Source: Pseudomonadota bacterium
GTDB taxonomy: Bacteria; Pseudomonadota; Gammaproteobacteria; Steroidobacterales; Steroidobacteraceae
Assembly: GCA_025351005.1 (NCBI GenBank)
Contig: JANXWS010000090.1
Span: forward strand, 1-64,000
Direction of reading: 5' to 3'
DNA: 64,000 nucleotides
Part shown: positions 8,547 to 17,393 of the stretch, piece after piece
How the letters are laid out: the number at the start of each line of letters is the position of its first letter
Position numbering within the stretch: the first letter of the stretch is position 1
The notes under the pieces: model-generated
The model's input: the letters and a program-made list of their open reading frames with translations, nothing else
Database searches by the model: none
Told to the model about the DNA's origin: nothing
Position numbers and translations under genes: made by a program

Positions 8547-9779
8547 ATGGTCCTACCCGCCCGCCGCTCCTCCGTCCCGGTTCGCATCGGCCCTGTCACG
8601 GTCGGCGGCGCGGCGCCTGTCGTCGTGCAGTCGATGACCAATACCGACACCGCCGACGTCGCGGCGACGGCGGCGCAGGTGCAGGCGCTCGCCCGGGCCG
8701 GCTCCGAGCTCGTGCGCGTCACCGTCAACGAGAAGGAGGCGGCCGCCGCGGTGCCCCGCATTCGCGAGCGCCTCGACGCCGCCGGTGTCGACGTGCCGCT
8801 GATCGGCGATTTTCACTTCAACGGCCACAAGCTCCTCAAGGAAGAGCCCGCCTGCGCAGTGGCACTTGCAAAGCTCCGGATCAACCCGGGCAACGTCGGT
8901 CGCGGCGCGAAACGCGACCCGCAGTTCGCTGCCATGATCGAGCAGGCCTGCCGGCACGCGAAGCCGGTCCGCATCGGCGTCAACTGGGGAAGCCTCGACC
9001 AGGACCTGCTGACGCGGCTGATGGACGAGAACTCGGCCCGCGACCAGCCGTGGGACGCGATGGAGGTCGTGCGCGAGGCGGTGGTGCTGTCGGCGCTCGA
9101 GAGCGCCTCCCGTGCCGAGGAACTCGGGCTTGCCCACGACCGGATCGTCCTGTCGGCCAAGGTCAGCGGCGTGCAGGACCTGATCTCGATTTACCGCAAC
9201 CTCGCGGCACGCTGCGACTACCCGCTGCACCTCGGGCTCACCGAGGCCGGCATGGGCTCGAAGGGTATCGTCGCCTCGAGCGCCGCGATGGCGGTGCTGC
9301 TGCAGGAAGGCATCGGCGACACGGTCCGTGTGTCGCTGACGCCGGACCCCGGCGGCGACCGGACCCGCGAGGTGCTGGTCGCGCAGGAGCTGCTGCAAAC
9401 GATGGGCCTCCGGGCCTTTTCGCCCATGGTGGTCGCCTGCCCGGGCTGCGGCCGCACGACTAGCACCTATTTCCAGGAGCTCGCGCAGCAGATCCAGGCG
9501 CAGATCCAGGGCCGCATGCCGGAGTGGCGGCGGCAGCACGACGGGGTCGAGGCGATGACGGTCGCCGTGATGGGCTGCGTCGTCAACGGCCCCGGCGAGA
9601 GCAAGCACGCGCACATCGGCATCAGCCTGCCCGGCACCGGCGAGCGGCCGGTGGCACCGGTCTACGAGGACGGCGAGAAGACGGTGACGCTGAAGGGCGA
9701 GCGGATCGCGGAGGAGTTCCAGGCGCTGGTCGAGCGCTACGTGGCGCGCCGCTTCCCGCGCCGCGCCGCGCCGCCGTGA
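8547..9779 (+). CDS. ispG: 4-hydroxy-3-methylbut-2-enyl diphosphate synthase (flavodoxin/ferredoxin)
   Basis: Penultimate enzyme of the MEP isoprenoid pathway, reducing MEcPP to HMBPP with a 4Fe-4S cluster. The 410-residue protein shows the N-terminal TIM-barrel substrate region ([12 protein letters not shown], then RINPGN) and the cluster ligands Cys298 and Cys301 in CPGCGRT and Cys344 in [10 protein letters not shown], whose Glu is the fourth ligand. The ATG at 8547 is chosen because residues from about 10 onward match the family, while the open frame upstream has no family resemblance. It overlaps phhB by four bases (GTGA). Isoprenoid output feeds the ubiquinone side chain whose ring hydroxylases are encoded nearby. 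Confidence 0.97.
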   Translation: MVLPARRSSVPVRIGPVTVGGAAPVVVQSMTNTDTADVAATAAQVQALARAGSELVRVTVNEKEAAAAVPRIRERLDAAGVDVPLIGDFHFNGHKLLKEEPACAVALAKLRINPGNVGRGAKRDPQFAAMIEQACRHAKPVRIGVNWGSLDQDLLTRLMDENSARDQPWDAMEVVREAVVLSALESASRAEELGLAHDRIVLSAKVSGVQDLISIYRNLAARCDYPLHLGLTEAGMGSKGIVASSAAMAVLLQEGIGDTVRVSLTPDPGGDRTREVLVAQELLQTMGLRAFSPMVVACPGCGRTTSTYFQELAQQIQAQIQGRMPEWRRQHDGVEAMTVAVMGCVVNGPGESKHAHIGISLPGTGERPVAPVYEDGEKTVTLKGERIAEEFQALVERYVARRFPRRAAPP

Positions 9780-10108
9780 CCGACCGGCTCGCCGACCGGC
9801 GCTGCGCGCCCTGCGAGGGCGGGGTCGTGCCGTATGTGGCCGAAGAGGCCCGCCGCGCACTAGCCGAGCTCGACCCGGCCTGGCGGCTCGACGCCGCGAC
9901 CCGCCAGATCGCGCGCGAGTTCCGCTTCAAGGATTTTTACCGGGTCATGAGCTTCGTCAACGCGGTCGCGCACATCGCGAACCTCGAGGATCATCATCCG
10001 GACCTTGAGATCGGCTACGACTACTGCCGAATTCGATACACGACACACTCGATCAAGGGCCTGTCGGTCAACGACTTCATCTGCGCCGCCAAGATCGATC
10101 GCCTCTAG
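9776..10108 (+). CDS. phhB: pterin-4a-carbinolamine dehydratase
   Basis: Small enzyme (110 residues) that dehydrates 4a-hydroxytetrahydrobiopterin and so recycles the cofactor of phenylalanine hydroxylase. The core shows NLEDHHPDL followed by [11 protein letters not shown] and the terminal DFICAAKID motif of the PCD/DCoH fold. The GTG start overlaps the ispG stop in GTGA, so translation is probably coupled. No phenylalanine hydroxylase lies in the window, but the tyrosine-degrading aminotransferase and 4-hydroxyphenylpyruvate dioxygenase are encoded at 52.1-54.3 kb. The 3' end overlaps the convergent DUF4199 gene by 32 bases. Confidence 0.94.
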   Translation: MTDRLADRRCAPCEGGVVPYVAEEARRALAELDPAWRLDAATRQIAREFRFKDFYRVMSFVNAVAHIANLEDHHPDLEIGYDYCRIRYTTHSIKGLSVNDFICAAKIDRL

Positions 10109-10634
10109 CGGGTGTCGCTGCGCTCAAACCGAGCCGGGCGGCGACGCGCGCGCGAAACACCAGGAACACCCCGAGCAGCATCGCGCAGAAGAACAGCGTG
10201 CCGGCTCCCGCCAGTGCCTGGAACGCCGGGTCGAGGTATTGGGCCCGCCGCGCCGCGAGCTCTGCGAGCGCTGCGGTACTGCGCTCCGGCGCGACTCCGC
10301 CGGCCTGGACCCGCGACACGTAGAGCGCGTAGCGCTCGGCGAGCAGCCCGGGCCTGAGCTCCGCGTAGAGCGCGTAGAGGCCGATGCCGACCGCGGTCGA
10401 GGCGAGCGTTGCGACCAGCGCCGCAGCCCCGAGGCGTGCGCCGAGACCGTTCCCGGGCCCCGGACCCGCGGCGGCGCGACTGCCAAGCCGCACGGCGAGC
10501 AGCACGACCGCGAGGCCCGCGTAGTCGGCAAGCGCGCTGTCGCCGGCTCGACCGAGCCTCGGCAGCACGTCGACGAGCGCGGCGACGAGCCCGCCGCCCA
10601 GGCCGCAGGACGCCGCGAGCGCCTGGCCGCGCAT
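10077..10634 (-). CDS. DUF4199-like integral membrane protein
   Basis: 185-residue membrane protein of unknown function. Four hydrophobic segments are visible (about residues 5-25, 37-53, 67-92 and 142-163). Between the third and fourth lies a soluble stretch (YALYVSRVQAGG...) resembling the DUF4199 family. The ATG shares its A with the TGA of the upstream ubiquinone hydroxylase gene (TGATG), so it is the distal gene of the ygfB-pepP-ubiH-ubiI operon. Its 3' end overlaps convergent phhB. Any role in ubiquinone metabolism would be guesswork. Confidence 0.75.
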   Translation of the reverse strand: MRGQALAASCGLGGGLVAALVDVLPRLGRAGDSALADYAGLAVVLLAVRLGSRAAAGPGPGNGLGARLGAAALVATLASTAVGIGLYALYAELRPGLLAERYALYVSRVQAGGVAPERSTAALAELAARRAQYLDPAFQALAGAGTLFFCAMLLGVFLVFRARVAARLGLSAATPARGDRSWRRR

Positions 10635-11833
10635 CAGGAGCCCTGCGCCTGCGCGATCAGCAGGCGCTTCAGCCCGCGCGAGCGGTTCACGAGGCCGAGG
10701 CCGAGCCGCCGCCCGCGCCGCACCAGCGGGCGCTCGTCGGTGAAGATCCGGAAGATGCCGTCGAGCGCCGCGCCCATCAGTGCGTTCTCCGCTTGCCGGG
10801 GGCGCGCATAGCGGCCGAGCACACGCGGATCGCCCGGATCCTCGCCGTCCTGGACGGCCGCCCCGATCACGGCCGCGAGCGCGAGCGCGTCCAGGAACCC
10901 CTGGTTGACACCCTGGCCCGCGAGCGGATGCACGCTGTGGGCTGCGTCTCCGATCAGTGCGAGCCGGATACCGCGGTAGCTGCTGGCATTGAAATGCCGC
11001 AGCGGAAACCGCGGCCTCGAGCTCGAGAGCGTCAGGCGACCGAGCACGCCGTCGCTCGCGGCCGTGACCGCGGCCGAGAACGCTAGGTCGTCCAGCGCCG
11101 CGAGCGCCGCCGCCCGTTCCGGGCGCGTCGACCAGACGACGGACACCCTGCCGTCCGCGAGCGGCAGGAGCGCGAGTGGTCCCTCCGGCAGGAACCGCTG
11201 CCGCGCCGCGCTACCGTGCGGGAGCTCGGAGCCGAGATGTGCGACGAACGCCTCCTGCGGGTACGCGCTCGCCTCGCCGCCGAGGCCCGCGAGGCGCCGC
11301 AACGGCGAATCCGCCCCGTCTGCGGCGACGACGAGACCGGTCGTGACGGTGCGCTCGCCGAGCGCGACCCGCGCGAGGTCGGCGTCGAGCTCGAGGCCGG
11401 TGACGGGTGACTTGATCAGCGTGACGCCCGCCGCGAGCGCGCGCTCGAGCAGCGCCGCCGCGACCGCGCGGTTCTCGACGACGTGGCCGAGGTCTGGCTC
11501 ACCGACCTCCGCCGCATCGAAGACCAGCGTGTCCGGACCGGCGGCCGGTGCGGTCGAGTCCCAGACGATCATGCGCTCGTAGGCGCAGGGCAAACGCGCG
11601 TCGACCAGCGACCAGGCGCCGGCCGCGACCAGCAGCCGCAGGGCGGCGCGAGAGAGCGCCGAGACACGCACGTCGAGCGGCTCGCCCGGCAGGGGCGCGA
11701 GCGCGGGCTTCGGCTCCACGAGCGCGATCCGGAGCCCCCGCGTCGCCTCGGCGGCCGCGACCAGCGCCGCGAGCCCGCTGCCGACCATGCCACCGCCCGC
11801 GATCAGCAGGTCGTAATCGGGCCGCGCGCTCAT
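10634..11833 (-). CDS. ubiI: UbiI/UbiH-family FAD ubiquinone hydroxylase
   Basis: Flavin monooxygenase (399 residues) hydroxylating the aromatic ring of a ubiquinone precursor; by position it is the UbiI/VisC (C5) enzyme. It has the FAD dinucleotide-binding GGGMVGSGLA near residue 12, the DG motif in VVAADGADSPLRR, and GDAAHSVHPLAGQG, the second FAD motif conserved in ubiquinone hydroxylases. The ATG overlaps the stop of ubiH by four bases (ATGA). Because UbiH, UbiI and UbiF are close paralogs, the ring position is inferred from gene order (pepP-ubiH-ubiI as in E. coli). Confidence 0.88.
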   Translation of the reverse strand: MSARPDYDLLIAGGGMVGSGLAALVAAAEATRGLRIALVEPKPALAPLPGEPLDVRVSALSRAALRLLVAAGAWSLVDARLPCAYERMIVWDSTAPAAGPDTLVFDAAEVGEPDLGHVVENRAVAAALLERALAAGVTLIKSPVTGLELDADLARVALGERTVTTGLVVAADGADSPLRRLAGLGGEASAYPQEAFVAHLGSELPHGSAARQRFLPEGPLALLPLADGRVSVVWSTRPERAAALAALDDLAFSAAVTAASDGVLGRLTLSSSRPRFPLRHFNASSYRGIRLALIGDAAHSVHPLAGQGVNQGFLDALALAAVIGAAVQDGEDPGDPRVLGRYARPRQAENALMGAALDGIFRIFTDERPLVRRGRRLGLGLVNRSRGLKRLLIAQAQGS

Positions 11834-13086
11834 GGGCGCGCCACAGCGGCAGCGGGGGCCACCAGCGGCAGGCCGCGGGCGAGCCGCGGCAGCCGCGTCG
11901 CAAAACCCAGCGACAGCCGCGACAGAGCCGACTTCGCCGCCGGCGTCAGGTCGAAGAGCAGCAGGCCGAGTCCGCGCGCGAGGCGCACCGGCGCGAACGG
12001 GCTCGCGAACAGGCGCACCAGGCCGTCGGTGAACGCGATCAGGGCGCGCCGGTCGTCGTGGCGCCAGAGGGCGTAGTGCGCGAGCGGCGCCGGCCCGCCC
12101 GGGTCGGCCGCGCCCAGGTCGGCCAGCACCTCGGCGAGGGTGGCAGCATCGCGCAGACCGACGTTGAAGCCCTGGCCCGCGATCGGGTGCATGCCCTGCG
12201 CGGCGTTGCCGATGATCGCTGTGCGCGGCGCGTGCGGGGCGTCGGCCCGGGTCAGCGCGAGGGGATAGCCGTGGCGCGCACCCGCGCTCCGGAACCGGCC
12301 GAGGCGCCAGCCGAAGCACTGCTGCAGCTCCGCCAGGAACGGCGCGGGCTCGAGCGCGAGCACCCGCAGGGCCTCCGCGGGCGGGAGCGTCCAGACGAGC
12401 CCGATGCGACCCTCCGGCGCCGGCAGCAGCGCGAGCGCCCCGCCCGGCGTGAAGCGCTCGTAGGCGACGTGGTCGTGGAAGCGCTCCGCCGTGATCTGAC
12501 TGATGAGGGCCGTCTGGTCGTAGTCCCAGTGCAAGGCGCCGACGCCAGCCGCGCGGCGCACCAGCGACTCTGCACCGTCGGCGGCAACGACGAGGCGCGC
12601 GTCCAGCAGCCCGGCATCCGGGCCCTCGATCGTGAGGCGGGTGGTCGCGTCGCCCGTCGTGACGGCGGTGACCCGGGCCGGCGCGCGCAGTGCCACGCGC
12701 GACGCCGCCCGCAGGCGGCGCCACAGGGCCTCGCCGATGACACGGTTCTCGACCACATAGCCGAGCGCCGCGATCCCCTGTTCCGCGGCATCGATGACCG
12801 CACTGCCGAAGCGACCGCGGTCGGAGACGTGGATGCGCCGGATCGGCGTCGCCGCGCGCGCGATCTCGTCCCAGACGCCGAGCCCCGCGAAAATGCGCCG
12901 GCTGCCGTTCGAGAGCGCCGTCGTGCGGGTGTCGAAGCTCGGCTGCGGGCCGCCGTCGGGGCTCGCCGCCTCGATGACGACGACGTCGAGCGGCAGGGTG
13001 CCGAGCGCGAGTGCCAGGCTCGCCCCGACCATGCCGCCGCCGACGATCGCGACGTCGCAGGCGGGAACGGCGGGCGCGCGCGGCAT
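11830..13086 (-). CDS. ubiH: 2-octaprenyl-6-methoxyphenol hydroxylase
   Basis: FAD-dependent hydroxylase for position C1 of the ubiquinone ring, 418 residues. Motifs: N-terminal GGGMVGASLALAL at about 17-29, VVAADGAESLVRR in the middle, and GNAAQGMHPIAGQGFNVGLRD, where the QGMHPIAGQGFN form distinguishes UbiH from UbiI and UbiF. It follows pepP after 22 bases and precedes ubiI with a four-base overlap, the same order as in enterobacteria. Peripheral membrane protein, part of the Ubi metabolon in species where this was tested. Confidence 0.93.
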   Translation of the reverse strand: MPRAPAVPACDVAIVGGGMVGASLALALGTLPLDVVVIEAASPDGGPQPSFDTRTTALSNGSRRIFAGLGVWDEIARAATPIRRIHVSDRGRFGSAVIDAAEQGIAALGYVVENRVIGEALWRRLRAASRVALRAPARVTAVTTGDATTRLTIEGPDAGLLDARLVVAADGAESLVRRAAGVGALHWDYDQTALISQITAERFHDHVAYERFTPGGALALLPAPEGRIGLVWTLPPAEALRVLALEPAPFLAELQQCFGWRLGRFRSAGARHGYPLALTRADAPHAPRTAIIGNAAQGMHPIAGQGFNVGLRDAATLAEVLADLGAADPGGPAPLAHYALWRHDDRRALIAFTDGLVRLFASPFAPVRLARGLGLLLFDLTPAAKSALSRLSLGFATRLPRLARGLPLVAPAAAVARP

Positions 13087-13108
13087 GGAGGACGTGCCCG
13101 GGCGGCGC

Positions 13109-14412
<1,304 letters not shown>

Positions 14413-14416
<4 letters not shown>

Positions 14417-14961
14417 GGCTCTCCGTCGCCGGCGCGGTGCGCCAGCAGCTCATCGTAGACCAGCTGCACGCCGGCCCGCAGGTATTCGACTACCTCGGCG
14501 TAGGATTCCTCGTTCGATTCCTCGGGCTCGTCGCCGCCGACCGAGGCACGGCCGATCTCGCCGAAGTCGTGGATGACCTCGCGGACCGCTTCCGGCAGGC
14601 CTGCGGCGGGCCCGAGGCTGCTGCCGAACCCGTACAGGAATCCCCCGCACCAGGCCGCGAGCGCGGCCACGCGCTGCTCGAGCGGCACCTCGTCCGCCGG
14701 CAACAGCGGCGTGAAACTCATCTCGTCGCCGCTCAGCGCCTGGCGGGTTTCACTGTAGGCGGTCTCGAGCAGGTGGCGCGAGCGCAACGCATCGGGGTCG
14801 GCGGCGCACTCCGGCAGCAGCCTCGCGAGCCACTGCTCGGCGTCGTAGCTCGCGTCGACGGTGAGCGCTCCGCACAGCGTGCCGTGCGCCTCGGCTGCCG
14901 CAACCGGCGCGCTGCCCGCCGCAAGCGCGCCCTCCAATTCCTCGAAAGTGACGGTCCACAT
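14413..14961 (-). CDS. ygfB: YgfB/UPF0149 family protein
   Basis: All-helical protein of 182 residues of the UPF0149 (YgfB/YecA) family. Recognisable pieces are AHGTLCGALT, the CGGFLYGFG core and the acidic EESNEESYAEVVEYLR segment near the C-terminus. In Pseudomonas aeruginosa YgfB modulates a transcription antiterminator; in other species its role is unknown. First gene of the pepP-ubiH-ubiI operon and divergent from the TIGR02449-zapA pair, with only 58 bases between start codons, so their promoters must be close together. Confidence 0.92.
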
Positions 14962-15019
14962 GACTGCTCGGGATCTTAACGCGTTGACCCACGGGAGGGC
15001 CCGTGTCTATAGTGCTGCT

Positions 15020-15253
15020 ATGACCGACGGGGCGGCACGAACTGCGCTGGAGCTCGAGCTCAAGAAGCTGGAGAAGCGCCTCGAAGAACTTGTACTGGCG
15101 GTGCGCCAGCTCAAGGACGAGAACCGCTCGCTCCGCACCCGCCAGGACTCCCTCTCCGTCGAGCGCTCGGCGCTGGTGCAGAGGAATGAGGCGGTCCGCG
15201 CGCGCGTCGAGGCCATGATCGGCCGCCTCAAGTCGATGGAGCACGGCGCGTGA
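15020..15253 (+). CDS. TIGR02449 family coiled-coil protein
   Basis: 77-residue protein that is almost entirely heptad-rich coiled coil (LELKKLEKRLEEL through ARVEAMIGRLKSM). It belongs to the short TIGR02449 family, regularly found just upstream of zapA in gammaproteobacteria. Function is not established; the pairing suggests a role around ZapA or the division ring (inference). Its stop overlaps the zapA GTG start in GTGA. Highly charged, no signal or membrane segment. Confidence 0.88.
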   Translation: MTDGAARTALELELKKLEKRLEELVLAVRQLKDENRSLRTRQDSLSVERSALVQRNEAVRARVEAMIGRLKSMEHGA

Positions 15254-15567
15254 GCGAGGTCACGAGCGCGCGCGTCAGCGTCCGTATCCTGGAAAAGGAA
15301 TACCAGGTGGTCTGCGCCTCCGACGAGCGCGCGGCGCTGCTCGACTCGGCCGAATACCTCAACTCCGAGATGAAAAAGATCCGCGACAGCGGCAAGGTCA
15401 TCGGCCTGGACCGCATCGCCGTGATGGCGGCCCTGAACATGGCCAACGACCTGCTCAAGAACCGCTCGCGCGACTCGACGCTCGAGACGGACGTCGTCCG
15501 CCGCGTCCGCTCGATCCGCGAGCGCGTCGAAGCCACGCTCGAGCGCGGCCAGCAACTCGAACTGTGA
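15250..15567 (+). CDS. zapA: cell division protein ZapA
   Basis: Small cytosolic FtsZ-associated protein (105 residues) that cross-links FtsZ filaments at the division site. The sequence shows the N-terminal globular part (ARVSVRILEKEYQV), the LDRIAVMAALNMANDLL helix conserved in ZapA, and a C-terminal helix that forms the antiparallel tetramer coiled coil. The GTG start is coupled to the preceding TIGR02449 gene. 6S RNA follows 80 bases downstream, the classical zapA-ssrS arrangement. Confidence 0.95.
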   Translation: MSEVTSARVSVRILEKEYQVVCASDERAALLDSAEYLNSEMKKIRDSGKVIGLDRIAVMAALNMANDLLKNRSRDSTLETDVVRRVRSIRERVEATLERGQQLEL

Positions 15568-15649
15568 CCTGCGGCACGATTCGTGCCGACGCACCACGCC
15601 GTGCCGATCCCGGCTATCACCGGTCACGACGGATGGGGTAGTCTGGTGC

Positions 15650-15840
15650 CGGCGCCGCCTGCGGTGTTCGACACGGGTCAGGAACTCTCGACCCTAATGC
15701 GTTAACCCCGGGGCATCGTGCTTGCGACACCAGTGTGCAAGTCCGTCCCGAACGGAAAGCCTTAAGGTGCCGCAGCCCGCCCCACTTGTTGCTCTGGCTC
15801 GAGAGCAACGATCTGTGACGGCACAGGCGGACGGCGCCAC
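15650..15840 (+). ncRNA. ssrS: 6S RNA
   Basis: Regulatory RNA that binds sigma70-RNA polymerase by mimicking an open promoter. Evidence is location downstream of zapA, length of about 190 nt, and the conserved segment GTCCGTCCCGAACGG then AAAGCCTTAAGGTGC (15741-15770), nearly identical to the E. coli 6S core. Closing stem: GGCGCC at 15651-15656 pairs with GGCGCC at 15833-15838. An internal hairpin GTTGCTCT/AGAGCAAC lies at about 15788-15809. A TAGTCT at 15639-15644 is well placed as the -10 box. The usual ygfA (5-formyl-THF cyclo-ligase) partner is absent; an EVE-domain gene follows. Ends are approximate. Confidence 0.9.
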
Positions 15841-15891
15841 TTCTGACCCACCGCCCGCCGCAGCCGGCGGGCGCCAAAGCGCGCACACGCC

Positions 15892-16353
15892 GTGAAATAC
15901 TGGCTGCTGAAGAGCGAGCCCGTCAGCTTCGGGATCGCGCATCTGGCCGCCGCGCCGCGGCGCCGCACCCGCTGGGACGGGGTGCGCAACTACCAGGTCC
16001 GCAACATGCTGCGCGACGACATGCGGGTCGGCGACCTCGCCTTCTTCTACCACTCGAGCTGCGCGGTGCCCGGCATCTACGGGATCGTGCGGATCGTCGC
16101 GGCCGGGCAGCCCGATCCGACCGCCTTCGACGCGGGCGACGATCACTACGATCCGAAGAGCGATCCCGCCGCACCGACGTGGTACTCGGTCGAGATCGCG
16201 CTGGTGAAGCGCCTCCCGCAACCGATCACGCTCGAGAAAATGCAGGCCCGCGCGCGCACGCTCGGCGAGTTGCTGATACTGCGCCGTGGCAATCGTCTGT
16301 CGATCACACCGGTCACTCCGACGCAGTGGCGCAAGGTGCTCGCGCTCGCGTGA
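15892..16353 (+). CDS. EVE domain-containing protein
   Basis: 153-residue EVE-domain protein (PUA-like fold) with the family hallmarks MKYWLLKSEP at the start, WDGVRNYQVRNMLRDDMRVGD and FFYHSS, then PTWYSVEIALVKRL. EVE domains bind modified bases in DNA or RNA; stand-alone bacterial members are of unproven function, related to human THYN1. The GTG at 15892 is the only start that gives the full KYWLLKSEP strand; no strong ribosome site is visible. It lies 51 bases after 6S RNA and could be read through from it, the position ygfA has in enterobacteria. Confidence 0.93.
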   Translation: MKYWLLKSEPVSFGIAHLAAAPRRRTRWDGVRNYQVRNMLRDDMRVGDLAFFYHSSCAVPGIYGIVRIVAAGQPDPTAFDAGDDHYDPKSDPAAPTWYSVEIALVKRLPQPITLEKMQARARTLGELLILRRGNRLSITPVTPTQWRKVLALA

Positions 16354-16431
16354 TGTCGCACGACTCGCCGCCGTTGGCGGCGTGATCCAACACGCACGAC
16401 GGCGTCATGCGCTAGCACATCGACGATTCAC

Positions 16432-16463
16432 TTGCTTGTATTTTGACTTTTAGTGTATATACT
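16432..16463 (+). promoter_or_regulatory. promoter of the lysine-rich micro-gene
   Basis: A markedly AT-rich patch holds two overlapping sigma70-like readings: TTGTAT (16436-16441), 16 bases, TATACT (16458-16463), or TTGCTT (16432-16437), 18 bases, TATATA (16456-16461). Either puts the transcript start near 16468-16472, giving a leader of about 28 bases before the micro-gene. It is one of the best sigma70-like sites I found in the window. Confidence 0.65.
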
Positions 16464-16497
16464 CCGTCCCCGGACTAACCCGACATGGAGAACTACT

Positions 16498-16563
16498 ATG
16501 GCGACGAAGAAGAAGGCTGCGAAGAAGAAGGCGACGAAGAAAAAGGCTGCCAAGAAGAAGTAA
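16498..16563 (+). CDS. 21-residue lysine-rich, histone H1-like peptide
   Basis: Tiny gene encoding 21 residues made only of Met, Ala, Thr and Lys: two near-copies of ATKKKAAKKK (residues 2-11 and 12-21) plus a final Lys, so 12 of 21 residues are lysine. The composition is that of bacterial histone H1-like tails (HctB or AlgP type), which bind DNA or RNA through charge; here nothing but the tail exists. Translation is credible: GGAG lies seven bases before the ATG and a strong promoter precedes it. It ends 68 bases before a perfect terminator, so it forms its own transcription unit with a structured 3' region. No specific function is known to me. Confidence 0.7.
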   Translation: MATKKKAAKKKATKKKAAKKK

Positions 16564-16577
16564 GCCTTCGAAGCAGC

Positions 16578-16622
16578 CGGGGATGAGGTCGCAAGGCCTC
16601 TAGGTCGCCGACCGAATCCCCG
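16578..16622 (+). ncRNA. candidate three-way-junction RNA element in 3' region of micro-gene
   Basis: A compact fold can be drawn by eye. A 7-base closing stem CGGGGAT (16578-16584)/ATCCCCG (16616-16622) encloses two hairpins: GAGGTC/GGCCTC with a GCAA (GNRA) tetraloop (16585-16600) and GGTC/GACC with a 3-base loop (16603-16613). It lies between the micro-gene stop and the terminator, so every full transcript of about 195 nt carries it. No match to a known RNA family is recognised; it may be a small regulatory RNA, a stability element or a binding site for the peptide. Confidence 0.5.
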
Positions 16623-16631
16623 ATCTTCACT

Positions 16632-16659
16632 GACTGTGCCCGCGCAAGCGGGCACAGTC
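16632..16659 (+). terminator. intrinsic terminator of the micro-gene unit
   Basis: Perfect 12-base stem GACTGTGCCCGC/GCGGGCACAGTC with a GCAA tetraloop, followed by GTTTCT. It separates the micro-gene unit from rpiA. The T tract is short, but stem perfection and position make termination likely; some read-through into rpiA is possible because no separate rpiA promoter is obvious. Confidence 0.8.
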
Positions 16660-16723
16660 GTTTCTGGGGTACGGCAAATCGCGAGTCGGCTCCCGGGCTT
16701 TGAAACAAGGGGTTTCCGCACCG

Positions 16724-17383
16724 ATGGCCAGCGACGATCAGAAGCGGCGGGCGGCCGAAGCGGCGCTCGCGTACGTGCCGGAGGGATGCGTGCTCGGCGT
16801 CGGCACGGGCTCGACCGTCAATCATTTCATCGCCGCACTCGGCCGCCGGCGACAGCCGATCGCCGCCGCCGTCTCGAGTTCCGAGGCGAGCACCCGCCTG
16901 CTCAAGGCCGCCGGCATCGACGTCATCGAACTCAACACGGCCGGCGACCTCGAGGTCTACGTCGATGGCGCCGACGAGGCGACCCGGCACCTGCAACTGA
17001 TCAAGGGCGGCGGCGGTGCGCTGACCCGCGAGAAAATCGTGGCCGCGGCGTCGCGGCGCTTCGTCTGCATCATCGATGCCTCGAAGCTGGTCGACGTGCT
17101 CGGCCGCTTCCCGCTGCCGGTCGAGGTCGTGCCAATGGCGCGCTCCTATGTCGCGCGCCAGCTGGTCCGGCTCGGCGGCCAGCCGGTGCTGCGCGAGGGC
17201 GGCGCCACCGACAACGGCAACGTGATCCTCGACGTCCACAACCTGCGCATCGTCGACCCGAAGACCCTCGAGACCGAGATCAATCAGATCGCCGGAGTGG
17301 TCGCCAACGGGCTTTTTGCGCGGCGCGGAGCGGACCTGCTGCTGGTCGGGCGTGACTCGGGCGTCGAGACGCTCACGGCCTGA
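16724..17383 (+). CDS. rpiA: ribose-5-phosphate isomerase A
   Basis: Interconverts ribose 5-phosphate and ribulose 5-phosphate in the pentose phosphate pathway. Visible motifs are [23 protein letters not shown] with its catalytic Asp, [11 protein letters not shown] and [11 protein letters not shown]. The ATG at 16724 yields 219 residues, exactly the E. coli length, and starts six residues before the usual [12 protein letters not shown] helix; an in-frame TTG eight codons upstream (16700) is the alternative. It pairs functionally with rpe encoded at 22.3-23.0 kb. Confidence 0.96.
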   Translation: MASDDQKRRAAEAALAYVPEGCVLGVGTGSTVNHFIAALGRRRQPIAAAVSSSEASTRLLKAAGIDVIELNTAGDLEVYVDGADEATRHLQLIKGGGGALTREKIVAAASRRFVCIIDASKLVDVLGRFPLPVEVVPMARSYVARQLVRLGGQPVLREGGATDNGNVILDVHNLRIVDPKTLETEINQIAGVVANGLFARRGADLLLVGRDSGVETLTA

Positions 17384-17393
17384 AGCCGCGGCG

